Assembly (NCBI GenBank): GCA_036274895.1
Contig: DASUEU010000007.1
Span: 1-6,331, forward strand
Source of the DNA: CALMKX01 sp036274895
GTDB taxonomy: Bacteria; Acidobacteriota; Thermoanaerobaculia; Multivoradales; SZUA-115
Reading direction: 5' to 3'
Length of the DNA stretch: 6,331 bases
Shown one piece after another: positions 1 to 5,395 of the stretch. How positions within the stretch are numbered: position 1 is the stretch's first letter; each line of letters starts with the position of its first letter. Both the position numbers and the translations under genes were made by a program. Under the pieces are notes generated by a model. That model had not been told where the DNA came from. It saw only the letters and a program-made list of their open reading frames with translations, and made no database searches.

Positions 1-51
1 CCTGACGAAACGCTCTCGCTCGTCCATCGGTGTCCGCTCGTCCCACGGCAT
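1..51 (-). CDS. IS481-family transposase, N-terminal fragment cut by the window edge
   Basis: The minus strand from 51 to 1 reads MPWDERTPMDERERFVR, the opening expected of IS481-family transposases (typically MPWxE...MDxRxxFV, followed by a helix-turn-helix and a DDE integrase core). A strong Shine-Dalgarno GGAGGT lies at 62-57, five bases before the ATG, which supports this start. Only 17 codons are present, so neither the DNA-binding domain nor the catalytic triad can be checked. The frame is open to the edge, so the gene is partial rather than visibly broken. Confidence 0.72.
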   Translation of the reverse strand, partial: MPWDERTPMDERERFVR

Positions 52-56
52 CAGGC

Positions 57-62
57 ACCTCC
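57..62 (-). promoter_or_regulatory. Shine-Dalgarno site of the IS481 transposase
   Basis: GGAGGT on the minus strand, five bases upstream of the ATG at 51. It fixes the transposase start despite only 17 codons being visible. Confidence 0.6.
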
Positions 63-90
63 GATGGTGCCCAAGCATGGACCACGAGAC

Positions 91-140
91 TGTTACCGAT
101 GTCCCCGGTCTGAGGTGTTACCTATGTGGCCGGTCTGTAC
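91..140 (-). repeat. Two tandem copies of a 25-bp IS481-type terminal motif
   Basis: Copy one (91-115) and copy two (116-140) both begin TGTTACC on the plus strand and share ATGT and CCGGTCTG at the same offsets. They differ at about six of 25 positions. They lie between the transposase start and the outer edge of the element, where terminal repeats that bind transposase are expected. A related two-copy motif with the same 25-bp spacing occurs in the opposite orientation near the right edge (6254-6285). Confidence 0.65.
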
Positions 141-163
141 CAGCCTCGGAGCCCTCACCCCTG

Positions 164-204
164 CCCCTCTCCCGGCCCGCCCACACCGCCCTCCGGGAGA
201 GGGG
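164..204. repeat. GC-rich inverted repeat, 12-bp perfect arms
   Basis: CCCCTCTCCCGG (164-175) pairs perfectly with CCGGGAGAGGGG (193-204) across a 17-base loop. This pyrimidine/purine hairpin resembles a dispersed intergenic repeat common in GC-rich environmental genomes. There is no U-tract, so an intrinsic terminator is unlikely. It sits just outside the IS boundary. Confidence 0.5.
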
Positions 205-213
205 TCCAGCGGG

Positions 214-243
214 GATGGATTCCCGCTTCCGCGGGAATGACGG
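214..243. repeat. REP-like palindromic repeat
   Basis: ATTCCCGC (219-226) and GCGGGAAT (231-238) form an eight-base stem with a TTCC loop, framed by GGATGG and GACGG. The whole unit closely matches the widespread dispersed element usually read as GGATTCCCGC-tttc-GCGGGAATGACGG. Such units are typically intergenic and multicopy; here it lies between the IS end and a small gene. The region 141-302 holds no gene I can support, only this repeat and the preceding inverted repeat. Confidence 0.55.
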
Positions 244-302
244 AGGGAGAGGGTGCCCAATCCGACACCAGCCGCTCTGCATGGCACGGCGCCGCCTGGG
301 TC

Positions 303-497
303 TCAGGGGGCTTCACCGCTGCGGTCCTTGGGCGAAGACCCCGTGATCCGCCTCGGCGGGAATGAGACGTACTGTCGCCCGCTCTCCCGCTCTTGTCGCT
401 TGATGTCCTCGAAGATCCGCTGCAGATCGTAGTCGAACCGAGCGGCGTGAGCCTCGCGGACCCCTCGCACCTCCTCGACGATCGGATCGTCCGACAT
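303..497 (-). CDS. Small conserved hypothetical protein (64 aa)
   Basis: The product begins MSDDPIVEEVRGVREAHAAR and continues with FDYDLQRIFEDIKRQ (residues 21-35) and the basic end RQYVSFPPRR (41-50). I recognise this pattern as a family of short hypothetical proteins in cyanobacteria and other bacteria, often in accessory regions. No function is established that I know of. The charged, probably helical body and short length would fit an antitoxin-like or DNA/RNA-binding protein, but that is inference. The ATG at 497 is chosen over a longer frame because the family starts with this M and GGAGGA lies at 511-506, eight bases upstream. It is divergent from the toxin-antitoxin pair. Residues 51-64 look unconserved. 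There is no signal peptide or membrane segment. Confidence 0.7.
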   Translation of the reverse strand: MSDDPIVEEVRGVREAHAARFDYDLQRIFEDIKRQERESGRQYVSFPPRRITGSSPKDRSGEAP

Positions 498-558
498 CCT
501 CCTCGTCCTCCGCTGGGCAGGTTTGGCGGACCTCGAGTCGCCAGTCTTGGCTACGCGC

Positions 559-564
559 ATTATG
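559..564 (-). promoter_or_regulatory. Possible -10 element of the 64-aa hypothetical gene
   Basis: CATAAT on the minus strand matches five of six bases of TATAAT and would give a leader of about 55 nt before the ATG at 497. No convincing -35 lies 16-18 bp upstream, so this is only a candidate. Confidence 0.2.
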
Positions 565-635
565 GACGACACCGAGACCCCAGCGCTCGCTCCCTTGACT
601 CCTACTGCACCGGCCAGTCGCCGGCACGGCGACCC

Positions 636-648
636 GTATCGTTATACC
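636..648 (+). promoter_or_regulatory. Possible promoter and small operator of the toxin-antitoxin pair
   Basis: The AT-rich island GTATcgttATAC (636-647) stands out in GC-rich surroundings. It contains a TATACC -10-like hexamer (643-648) and is a small inverted repeat with four-base arms. A transcript starting near 655 would have a short leader before the GTG at 679. Autorepression by the antitoxin is usual for such operons, so an operator here would make sense, but no good -35 is visible. Confidence 0.22.
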
Positions 649-678
649 CTAGACAGGCTCAAAGAGAGGCTGACACCA

Positions 679-942
679 GTGGCCGAACAAGCGCTCCAGA
701 TCCCCTACTCCGACGACGTACTGGCCTCGCTCGGCGAATCGCCGGCGCAGTTCGAGGCGGAGGCCCGGCTGCTGCTCGCCGTCAAGCTCTACGAACTTGG
801 CCGGCTGTCAACCGGCCTCGCCGCCTCCCTGGCAGGCCTGAGCAGGGTCGACTTCCTCTTCACCCTCGGTCGATTCGGCCTGTCCCCGATCGGGGTCGAT
901 CCCGGGGAACTGGAGCAAGACCTGGCCAATGCTCGACGCTGA
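679..942 (+). CDS. UPF0175 family antitoxin (VapB-like)
   Basis: An 87-residue protein of the UPF0175 family, small regulators usually encoded just before a DUF3368 PIN-like toxin and thought to neutralise it. The diagnostic stretch is EAEARLLLAVKLYELGRLS, then AASLAGLSRVDFL (helix-turn-helix-like) and LGRFGLSPIGVDPGELEQDL at the C-terminus. The GTG at 679 is preferred because it gives the usual family length, puts the conserved IPYSDDVLASLGESP near the N-terminus, and has GAGAGG (664-669) nine bases upstream. In-frame starts at ATG 562 and TTG 523 would add 39 or 52 residues of low-complexity sequence without a Shine-Dalgarno. Its last 14 nt overlap the toxin start, indicating translational coupling. 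Confidence 0.82.
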   Translation: MAEQALQIPYSDDVLASLGESPAQFEAEARLLLAVKLYELGRLSTGLAASLAGLSRVDFLFTLGRFGLSPIGVDPGELEQDLANARR

Positions 943-1435
943 GCCGCCGGTAGTGGTGAACACCACTCCGGTGGTGGCCTTGAGCGTGCTGGAGCATCTC
1001 GACCTCCTCTACCTGCTGTTCGGACCGGTACTCATCCCCCCGGCCGTACAACGAGAGGTTGAAGCCGGCGGGAAGGCTCGGCCGGGCGCAACCGAACTGA
1101 GCGCGGCGCCCTGGATCAAGGTCACTCCTCTCAAGGACCCGAGCCGGGCCTAGCGCCTTCCGGGGCTCGACCGCGGCGAAGCGGAGGCGATCGCGTTGGC
1201 CCTGGAGCGACAAGCCCAACTGGTCGTCCTCGATGAGAGGCTCGCGCGCAAGCATGCGCTTCGCCTCGGGCTGCACGTCACCGGCACGCTCGGTGTGCTT
1301 CTGCTGGCCAAGGAACGGGATCTCATCCCGGCCCTCGCTCCGCTGCTCGATCGGTTGGAGCAGGGAGGGATTCACCTCGCCAAGCGCCTGGTCGAAGAAA
1401 CGCTACAACTCGCGGGGGAGACGCCACAGCGCTGA
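929..1435 (+). pseudogene. DUF3368 PIN-like toxin, interrupted by an in-frame TAG
   Basis: Read through one stop, this frame encodes a 168-codon protein of the DUF3368 family, PIN-like putative ribonuclease toxins paired with UPF0175 antitoxins. The N-terminal VVNTTPVVALSVLEHLDLL carries the family's NT[ST]P motif near residue 11 and the segment VLIPPAVQREVEAGG follows. After the stop come LDRGEAEAIALAL and LVVLDERLARKHALRLGL with the remaining acidic residues, then VTGTLGVLLLAKERDLIPAL. Codon 75 (1151-1153) is TAG. The frame is the same on both sides, so this is a nonsense change, not a frameshift. The 74-residue product would lack most of the acidic active site. The ATG at 929 sits inside the antitoxin gene. 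Restart at TTG 1196 is possible but would yield only the C-terminal half. A sequencing error is the main alternative. Confidence 0.82.
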
Positions 1436-1450
1436 GCGTTGGGTGGGCCG

Positions 1451-1478
1451 GGAGCCTGTCCTGAGCGAAGCCGAAGGA
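1451..1478. repeat. Dispersed intergenic repeat with imperfect hairpin
   Basis: GGAGCCTGTCCTGAGCG followed by AAGCCGAAGGA matches a very common multicopy intergenic element of environmental GC-rich bacteria, usually recognised by its TCCTGAGCG...CGAAGGA core. The ends TCCT and AGGA pair around an imperfect stem. It lies between the toxin remnant and the tRNA gene. No coding role is supported. Confidence 0.5.
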
Positions 1479-1529
1479 AGGGGGATCGAGGGGGTGAGGG
1501 GCCGCTCCGTGAGGGCCGGGGAATCAGAG

Positions 1530-1535
1530 TAGAAT
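1530..1535 (+). promoter_or_regulatory. Likely -10 element of the tRNA-Arg promoter
   Basis: TAGAAT matches five of six bases of TATAAT and ends nine bases before the mature tRNA 5' end. It is followed by the C-rich discriminator GCCCCCC, a feature of stable-RNA promoters under stringent control. The -35 is poor: only GTGAGG (1509-1514), at 15-bp spacing, is available. Confidence 0.45.
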
Positions 1536-1544
1536 GCCCCCCAC

Positions 1545-1620
1545 GCGCTCCTAGCTCAATGGATAGAGCAGCAGACTTCGGATCTGCCGGTTGGGGGTTC
1601 GAGTCCCTCGGGGCGCGCCA
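1545..1620 (+). tRNA. tRNA-Arg (anticodon TCG), CCA encoded
   Basis: A complete 76-nt cloverleaf can be folded. The acceptor GCGCTCC (1545-1551) pairs with GGGGCGC (1610-1616) with one G-U. The D stem is GCTC/GAGC (1554-1557, 1566-1569). The anticodon stem is GCAGA/TCTGC (1571-1575, 1583-1587) around the loop CTTCGGA, which places TCG at 1578-1580. The variable loop is five bases, and the T arm GGGGG/CCCTC carries TTCGAGT. The discriminator is G1617, followed by genomically encoded CCA. It reads CGA, and by wobble other CGN arginine codons. No copy of its 3' end is seen elsewhere in the window, so there is no sign of an integrated element using it. Confidence 0.95.
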
Positions 1621-1628
1621 TCTGTCCT

Positions 1629-1642
1629 CTGGGTCGGCCCAG
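1629..1642 (+). terminator. Weak hairpin just after tRNA-Arg
   Basis: CTGGG-TCGG-CCCAG forms a five-base stem with a four-base loop nine bases after the tRNA. There is no U-tract, so it may be a processing or weak pausing structure rather than a terminator. The glycosyltransferase gene could be read from the tRNA promoter. Confidence 0.18.
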
Positions 1643-1692
1643 TGAGTAGACTAGTGCTAAACCTCACGATCGCACGCCACCTGGAGAGCTGA

Positions 1693-2691
1693 ATGCGCGT
1701 CTGCTATCTGCTCCAGACCCACCGCGATGCTCGTCAGATCGCACGTCTGGTGGCGACCCTCGGCCAGCAGAGCCCGGGGTCGATCGTGCTGGTCGCCCAC
1801 GACCAGACCGGTTGCGCCCTCACCGCCCAGAGCCTGCCCGGACCGGCGGAAGTGCACTACCTGCCGGTGGCCGGCCCGATGCGCCGCGGCTATTTCTCCT
1901 TGCTCGACCCCTACCTCCAGGGTGTGGCGTGGCTGCGCCGCGAGGGCCTCGACTACGATTGGCTGGTCTACCTCTCCGGCCAGGACTACCCCGTCCAGCC
2001 CCTCACCCGCTCGGAAGCCCTGCTGGCCAGCGCCGAGTGTGACGGTTTCCTGCGCTACTGGCCCGCGCTGGGAACCGGTGGGCCCTGGCGCCGGCGGCGG
2101 CAGGGATTGCTGCGCTACTACTTCCAGTACCGGGATGCCCCGCCCTGGTCGGCGCCGTGGCTGCGGCTCCTCAAGGGGCTCAACGGCCTCCAGTCCCAGT
2201 TCCACGTTCAGCTGGTCTATGGGCTGCGAGTGGGCCGCCGGGCCCGGCACACGCCGTTCGACCACGGCCGGGTGTGCTACGCCGGCTGGCAATGGACCAC
2301 CCTGCGCCGCGCCTGTGCCGAGCACGTGCTCGAGACCGTGGAGAGCGAGCCCGAGCTGGTGGCTTACTACCGCCGCACCATCTGCCCGGACGAATCGCTG
2401 GTGCAGACCATCCTGGTGGGCTCCGGGCGCTTCCGGCTGACCAACGACAACCTGCGCTACTCCGACACCGGCGCGAGCCGCGACGGTCGGCCCCGCCTGC
2501 TGGGAGTGGCCGACCTCGGGATGCTCATCAGCGGCGGTTACTGCTTCGCCCGCAAGTTCGACCTCGACTACGACGCACGGGTCCTGGATCTGCTGGACGA
2601 ACGACTGGACGAGACCGAGGGGCCTCGATCACCGGGCCGGGCGCCCCTCGCCGAGCCGAGCGAGCCGACGCAGCAGCGGGCGCAGCCGTAG
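1693..2691 (+). CDS. GT14-type (core-2/I-branching enzyme-like) glycosyltransferase
   Basis: A 332-residue protein resembling the beta-1,6-N-acetylglucosaminyltransferase/xylosyltransferase family (GT14, Pfam Branch), retained in bacteria for surface or exopolysaccharide synthesis. Visible landmarks are the MRVCYLLQTHRDARQIARLV start typical of bacterial members, YLSGQDYPVQPL (93-104), the GWQWTTLRR acceptor-side motif (198-206), CPDESLVQTIL (231-241) whose Asp-Glu matches the catalytic acidic pair region of GT14, and CFARKFD (284-290). There is no signal peptide, so it is probably cytoplasmic. The start is ATG with GGAGAG at 1683-1688. The last 21 codons are Pro/Glu/Gln-rich and overlap the convergent glycosyltransferase gene, so the conserved enzyme ends near residue 305. 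The sugar donor and acceptor cannot be told from sequence. Confidence 0.85.
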   Translation: MRVCYLLQTHRDARQIARLVATLGQQSPGSIVLVAHDQTGCALTAQSLPGPAEVHYLPVAGPMRRGYFSLLDPYLQGVAWLRREGLDYDWLVYLSGQDYPVQPLTRSEALLASAECDGFLRYWPALGTGGPWRRRRQGLLRYYFQYRDAPPWSAPWLRLLKGLNGLQSQFHVQLVYGLRVGRRARHTPFDHGRVCYAGWQWTTLRRACAEHVLETVESEPELVAYYRRTICPDESLVQTILVGSGRFRLTNDNLRYSDTGASRDGRPRLLGVADLGMLISGGYCFARKFDLDYDARVLDLLDERLDETEGPRSPGRAPLAEPSEPTQQRAQP

Positions 2692-3657
2692 CGGAAGCCC
2701 CCGCAGGGGCCGCTGGCCGGCGAGGTCCGGGATCCGCTGCCAGAGCAGATCGACCCAGCAGGACGCGATGGCAGCGGGCGTAAAGGCCGCCACGCGCCGC
2801 CGCGCCTGCTCGACCATGGCGAGGTAGAGCTCCGGCGAGGCGCGCAACCGGTCGATGGCCGCCAGGGCCTCGGCCGAGGAGCTCACCTCGAGATAGTCGA
2901 GCTCGGACTCGCGCAGCTCGCGATAGGCGGGCTCGGGACCGAGCAGGGCCGGTACGCCCGCCGCCCAGGCGTTGCACAGCTTGGTCGCGGGCTTGGCCGT
3001 GTGGCCGCGGGAAGAGGGTGGGCGCACGGCGAGGATCAGGTCCGCTTCTCGGAAGTCGTGCCAGCTCAGCCGCCCCACGGCCGTGCCGGTACCCTCGAAG
3101 TCAGTGGCGTCGAACACCCATTCGATGCCTCGCTCCCTCAGCTGATCCCGCCAACGAGGCTGATGGAAGTCAGCGTGCAGGTTGCGGGAGAAGCCCTTGA
3201 AGACGACCTTCTCGATCCGGGTCCCGCGCGCGGGGTCGCGCGGCAGCAGGCCCGGCTGCAGCCAGTGCGGCACGAAGAAGCGGCTCCGGCCGTCCGCCCA
3301 GACGTGGTTCTGCAGCACCTGGAAATCGGCGGCCAGGGGCTCCCGCAGATCGCCGCGCACGCCGACGAGCACAGCTTCGCGCAGTTGGCGGGCATGGCGC
3401 AGGAGGACTCCCTCGTGCTTGGCGTGAAAGACCACCAGGCCCGATGGTGGCGGCTCCCCCACCAGCTCGACGGGGTACCCGAAGGACCGCAGGCGGAGAT
3501 AGGTCTGGAGGATCCAGGCGTGCTCACCGCGGACGAAGTCCTGCCAGTCCCGGTCCGGGTCGAGGCCCCGGAGCCGCTCGAGGTCGGCTTCACCGGGGAG
3601 GAAGAAGTGGACCGGCTCGAAGTCGCGGGGCACGCCGGCGGGTGGAGCTTCGGCCAT
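2629..3657 (-). CDS. Putative GT-B-fold glycosyltransferase
   Basis: A 342-residue soluble protein. The C-terminal half carries a nucleotide-sugar-binding-like stretch, KPATKLCNAWAAGVPALLGP (222-241), followed by EPAYRELRESELDYLEV, as in GT-B enzymes of the GT4/GT1 type. FVPHWLQPGLLPRDPARG (128-145) and the interdomain VVFKGFSRNLHADF (151-164) are typical of a polysaccharide-associated subgroup I know only as unnamed glycosyltransferases. Residues 265-310 form helices closing the fold. The start ATG 3657 is 14 nt after the stop of the membrane protein gene, with GGGAG about ten bases upstream, so the two genes form an operon. The frame stays open upstream to 4461 but is not used there. Its 3' end overlaps the GT14 gene by 63 nt on the opposite strand. 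Donor and product are unknown. Confidence 0.75.
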   Translation of the reverse strand: MAEAPPAGVPRDFEPVHFFLPGEADLERLRGLDPDRDWQDFVRGEHAWILQTYLRLRSFGYPVELVGEPPPSGLVVFHAKHEGVLLRHARQLREAVLVGVRGDLREPLAADFQVLQNHVWADGRSRFFVPHWLQPGLLPRDPARGTRIEKVVFKGFSRNLHADFHQPRWRDQLRERGIEWVFDATDFEGTGTAVGRLSWHDFREADLILAVRPPSSRGHTAKPATKLCNAWAAGVPALLGPEPAYRELRESELDYLEVSSSAEALAAIDRLRASPELYLAMVEQARRRVAAFTPAAIASCWVDLLWQRIPDLAGQRPLRGLPLRLRPLLRRLARLGEGRPAR

Positions 3658-3671
3658 GGCTTGTGAGCTCC

Positions 3672-4286
3672 CTACGGCGGGGGCTCGAGGGCCGGCGGGC
3701 GGAAGATGCGGCCGAGGAGCCAGTGGGTAGGCCAGAAGAGCAGCAACGGGTAAGCCGCCAGGCAGAAGAGCAGGTAGAGCCAGGGCGGGAGCCAGACCTG
3801 CGGCTGCTCGAAGGGACGCCACAACCAGTTGAGGTTCAGCTCGGGATCGGCGAAGAGGAAGCAGATCGGCAGCACCAGGGTCGAGATGGCCGTTTGCAGG
3901 GTGAGCCCGCGGCGGTCGTAGCCGAGCCGGGAGAGGCCCCACAGCAGGAGCACCGGCACCACCAGGTGAAAGAGGGAGAACAGGCGCACGAAGAGGGGCT
4001 CCGGACCCTCCCACATGTAGCGCGTGGCGCCCAGCGGGTGGACGCCGAAGAGCAGCCGCACGACCAGGTCGAGGCACCACACCACCTGCACCAACAGCAC
4101 CCCCACGGCCTGCGAGGAGAGCAGCAGCGAGCTGCCCCGCCACAGGGCCACCGCCAGCACGAGGTTGGCGAGGTCGCAGAACCACAGGAAGTTCCACGGC
4201 CCGTTGTGGATCCAGTAAACGGGGATCCACATCAGCAGCCACAGGGTGTAGGCCACCTTCACGGGCGCGGGGATCGCAGCGGGCAT
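3672..4286 (-). CDS. Conserved polytopic membrane protein of unknown function (204 aa)
   Basis: A hydrophobic protein with about six membrane segments, in residues numbered from ATG 4286: near 10-26, 31-50, 55-78, 99-118, 128-146 and 166-185. Conserved-looking loops are GPWNFLWFCD (29-38), LFSLFHLVVP (102-111), LGYDRRGL (121-128) and NLNWLW (151-156). I recognise this set as a family of uncharacterised bacterial membrane proteins, but I know no assigned function. It is the first gene of an operon with the GT-B glycosyltransferase (14-nt gap), so a role in handling a lipid-linked or exported glycan is possible but unproven. The start is uncertain: GTG 4304 adds six residues, and neither start has a strong Shine-Dalgarno. 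The divergent radical SAM gene begins 59 bp away. Confidence 0.75.
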   Translation of the reverse strand: MPAAIPAPVKVAYTLWLLMWIPVYWIHNGPWNFLWFCDLANLVLAVALWRGSSLLLSSQAVGVLLVQVVWCLDLVVRLLFGVHPLGATRYMWEGPEPLFVRLFSLFHLVVPVLLLWGLSRLGYDRRGLTLQTAISTLVLPICFLFADPELNLNWLWRPFEQPQVWLPPWLYLLFCLAAYPLLLFWPTHWLLGRIFRPPALEPPP

Positions 4287-4345
4287 GGTCGAGGTTCCGG
4301 CCACCGAGCTTATCGAGCCTCGGGGGCGGTTGATAGAGTGCCCGG

Positions 4346-5395
4346 GTGGACCAGCACCCGCCCTCCGCCCCCCGCGGCCGGGCCGCGGGCAGCAATCCGG
4401 CCAACCGCTTCACCCGGCTGTCGGTCGAGAGCGAGGAGCCGCCGCCGGGCTGTGTGCCCACCCTCTACCTGGAAGACACCTCCCGCTCGATCCTGACCAC
4501 CAACGACAGCCCGGACGTGCCCTTCGACGTTTCCCTCAACCCCTACCGGGGCTGCGAGCACGGCTGCGTCTACTGCTACGCCCGGCCCACCCACGAGTAC
4601 CTGGGCTTCTCCGCGGGCCTGGACTTCGAGAGCCGCATCCTGGTCAAGCGCGACGCTGCCCGCCTGCTCGAGGCCGAGCTGGCCTCGCCCCGCTGGCGGC
4701 CCCAGACCATCGGCATCTCCGGCGTCACCGACCCCTACCAGCCGATCGAGCGCAAGCTGGGGATCGTGCGTGCCTGCCTCGAGGTGCTGGCGGACACTCG
4801 CAACCCGGTGGCGATCGTTACCAAGAATCACCTGGTGACCCGCGACGCCGACCTCCTCGCCACCTTGGCCGAGCATGGGGCGGTGTCGGTGTACCTCTCG
4901 GTCACGTCCCTCGACCCCGAGACCTCCCGCCGCCTGGAACCGCGAGCGCCCCATCCGCGCGAGCGACTCGGGGCCGTGGCCGAGCTGACTGCCCGGGGCA
5001 TCCCCTGCGGTGTGCTGATCGCGCCGGTGGTGCCGGCGATCACCGATCACGAGATCCCGGCGATCGTGGCCGCCGCGGCCGAGGCCGGGGCGAGGAGCGC
5101 CGGCTTCATTCCCCTGCGGCTGCCCGGCGCGGTGGCGGGGCTCTTCGAGGAGTGGCTCGAGCGCTGGTTCCCCGACCGCAAGGACAAGGTGCTCAACCGC
5201 CAGCTCTCGCTGCGCGGCGGCAAGCTCAACGACTCCCGCTTCGGCCACCGCATGCGGGGCCAGGGGATCTTCGCCGAGCAAATGAAAGCTCTGTTCGAGA
5301 CCGCCTGCCGCCGCCACGGCCTGGTCAAGCGCGGCGCCCCCCTCTCGACCGCGGCTTTCCGCAGGCCCAGCGGGGGGCAGGGGCGGCTGTTCTAG
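4346..5395 (+). CDS. PA0069 family radical SAM protein
   Basis: A 349-residue radical SAM enzyme of the COG1533 (SplB-related)/PA0069 group. The N-terminal GRAAGSNPANRF (11-22) and DTSRSILTTNDSPDVPFDVS are family signatures. CEHGCVYCYARPTHEYLG (70-87) gives the CX3CX2C cluster motif (Cys70, 74, 77) that binds the 4Fe-4S/SAM cofactor. GVTDPYQPIERKLG (126-139), IVTKNHLVTRD, VYLSVTSLDPE and the glycine-rich RFGHRMRGQG (298-307) complete the pattern. The length is normal for the family and the substrate is unknown; by homology to spore photoproduct lyase a nucleic-acid role has been suggested, without proof for this group. The GTG at 4346 is forced, because an in-frame TAG lies at 4334-4336 and the conserved N-terminus follows closely. 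No Shine-Dalgarno is evident. Its TAG interlocks with that of the next gene. Confidence 0.92.
   Translation: MDQHPPSAPRGRAAGSNPANRFTRLSVESEEPPPGCVPTLYLEDTSRSILTTNDSPDVPFDVSLNPYRGCEHGCVYCYARPTHEYLGFSAGLDFESRILVKRDAARLLEAELASPRWRPQTIGISGVTDPYQPIERKLGIVRACLEVLADTRNPVAIVTKNHLVTRDADLLATLAEHGAVSVYLSVTSLDPETSRRLEPRAPHPRERLGAVAELTARGIPCGVLIAPVVPAITDHEIPAIVAAAAEAGARSAGFIPLRLPGAVAGLFEEWLERWFPDRKDKVLNRQLSLRGGKLNDSRFGHRMRGQGIFAEQMKALFETACRRHGLVKRGAPLSTAAFRRPSGGQGRLF

Larger units (their letters stand above)
1..141 (-). mobile_element. End of an IS481-family insertion sequence, body continuing left of the window
   Basis: This is the transposase-proximal end of an insertion sequence that runs out of the window to the left. 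It holds the first codons of an IS481-type transposase on the minus strand (start 51) and, upstream of it, two tandem copies of a 25-bp motif (91-140). Read on the minus strand the motif has the form ACAT-n-GGTAACA, an arrangement I recognise from the ends of IS481-type elements in GC-rich genomes. The outer boundary is placed near 141 because the motif stops there and dispersed chromosomal-type repeats begin. The exact terminus and any target-site duplication cannot be fixed, since the other end is not in the window. Confidence 0.7.

Noticed and set aside
393..953. 186-codon plus-strand frame
   Set aside because: It overlaps the 64-aa gene and the UPF0175 antitoxin in the wrong frame, with an Arg/Pro-rich product.
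1151..1153. TAG read as an amino acid (suppression or recoding)
   Set aside because: TAG is used as the normal stop of four other genes in the window, so a nonsense mutation is the simpler reading.
1657..2325. 222-codon minus-strand frame
   Set aside because: It is antisense to the GT14 gene and has no recognisable domain.
3001..3666. 221-codon plus-strand frame
   Set aside because: It is antisense to the GT-B gene; no ribosome site or family pattern.
3658..4461. Upstream extension of the minus-strand GT-B frame, giving a 610-aa protein
   Set aside because: The extension covers the membrane protein gene in another frame and is Arg/Pro/Gly-rich. Conserved sequence begins only after the ATG at 3657, which has its own ribosome site.
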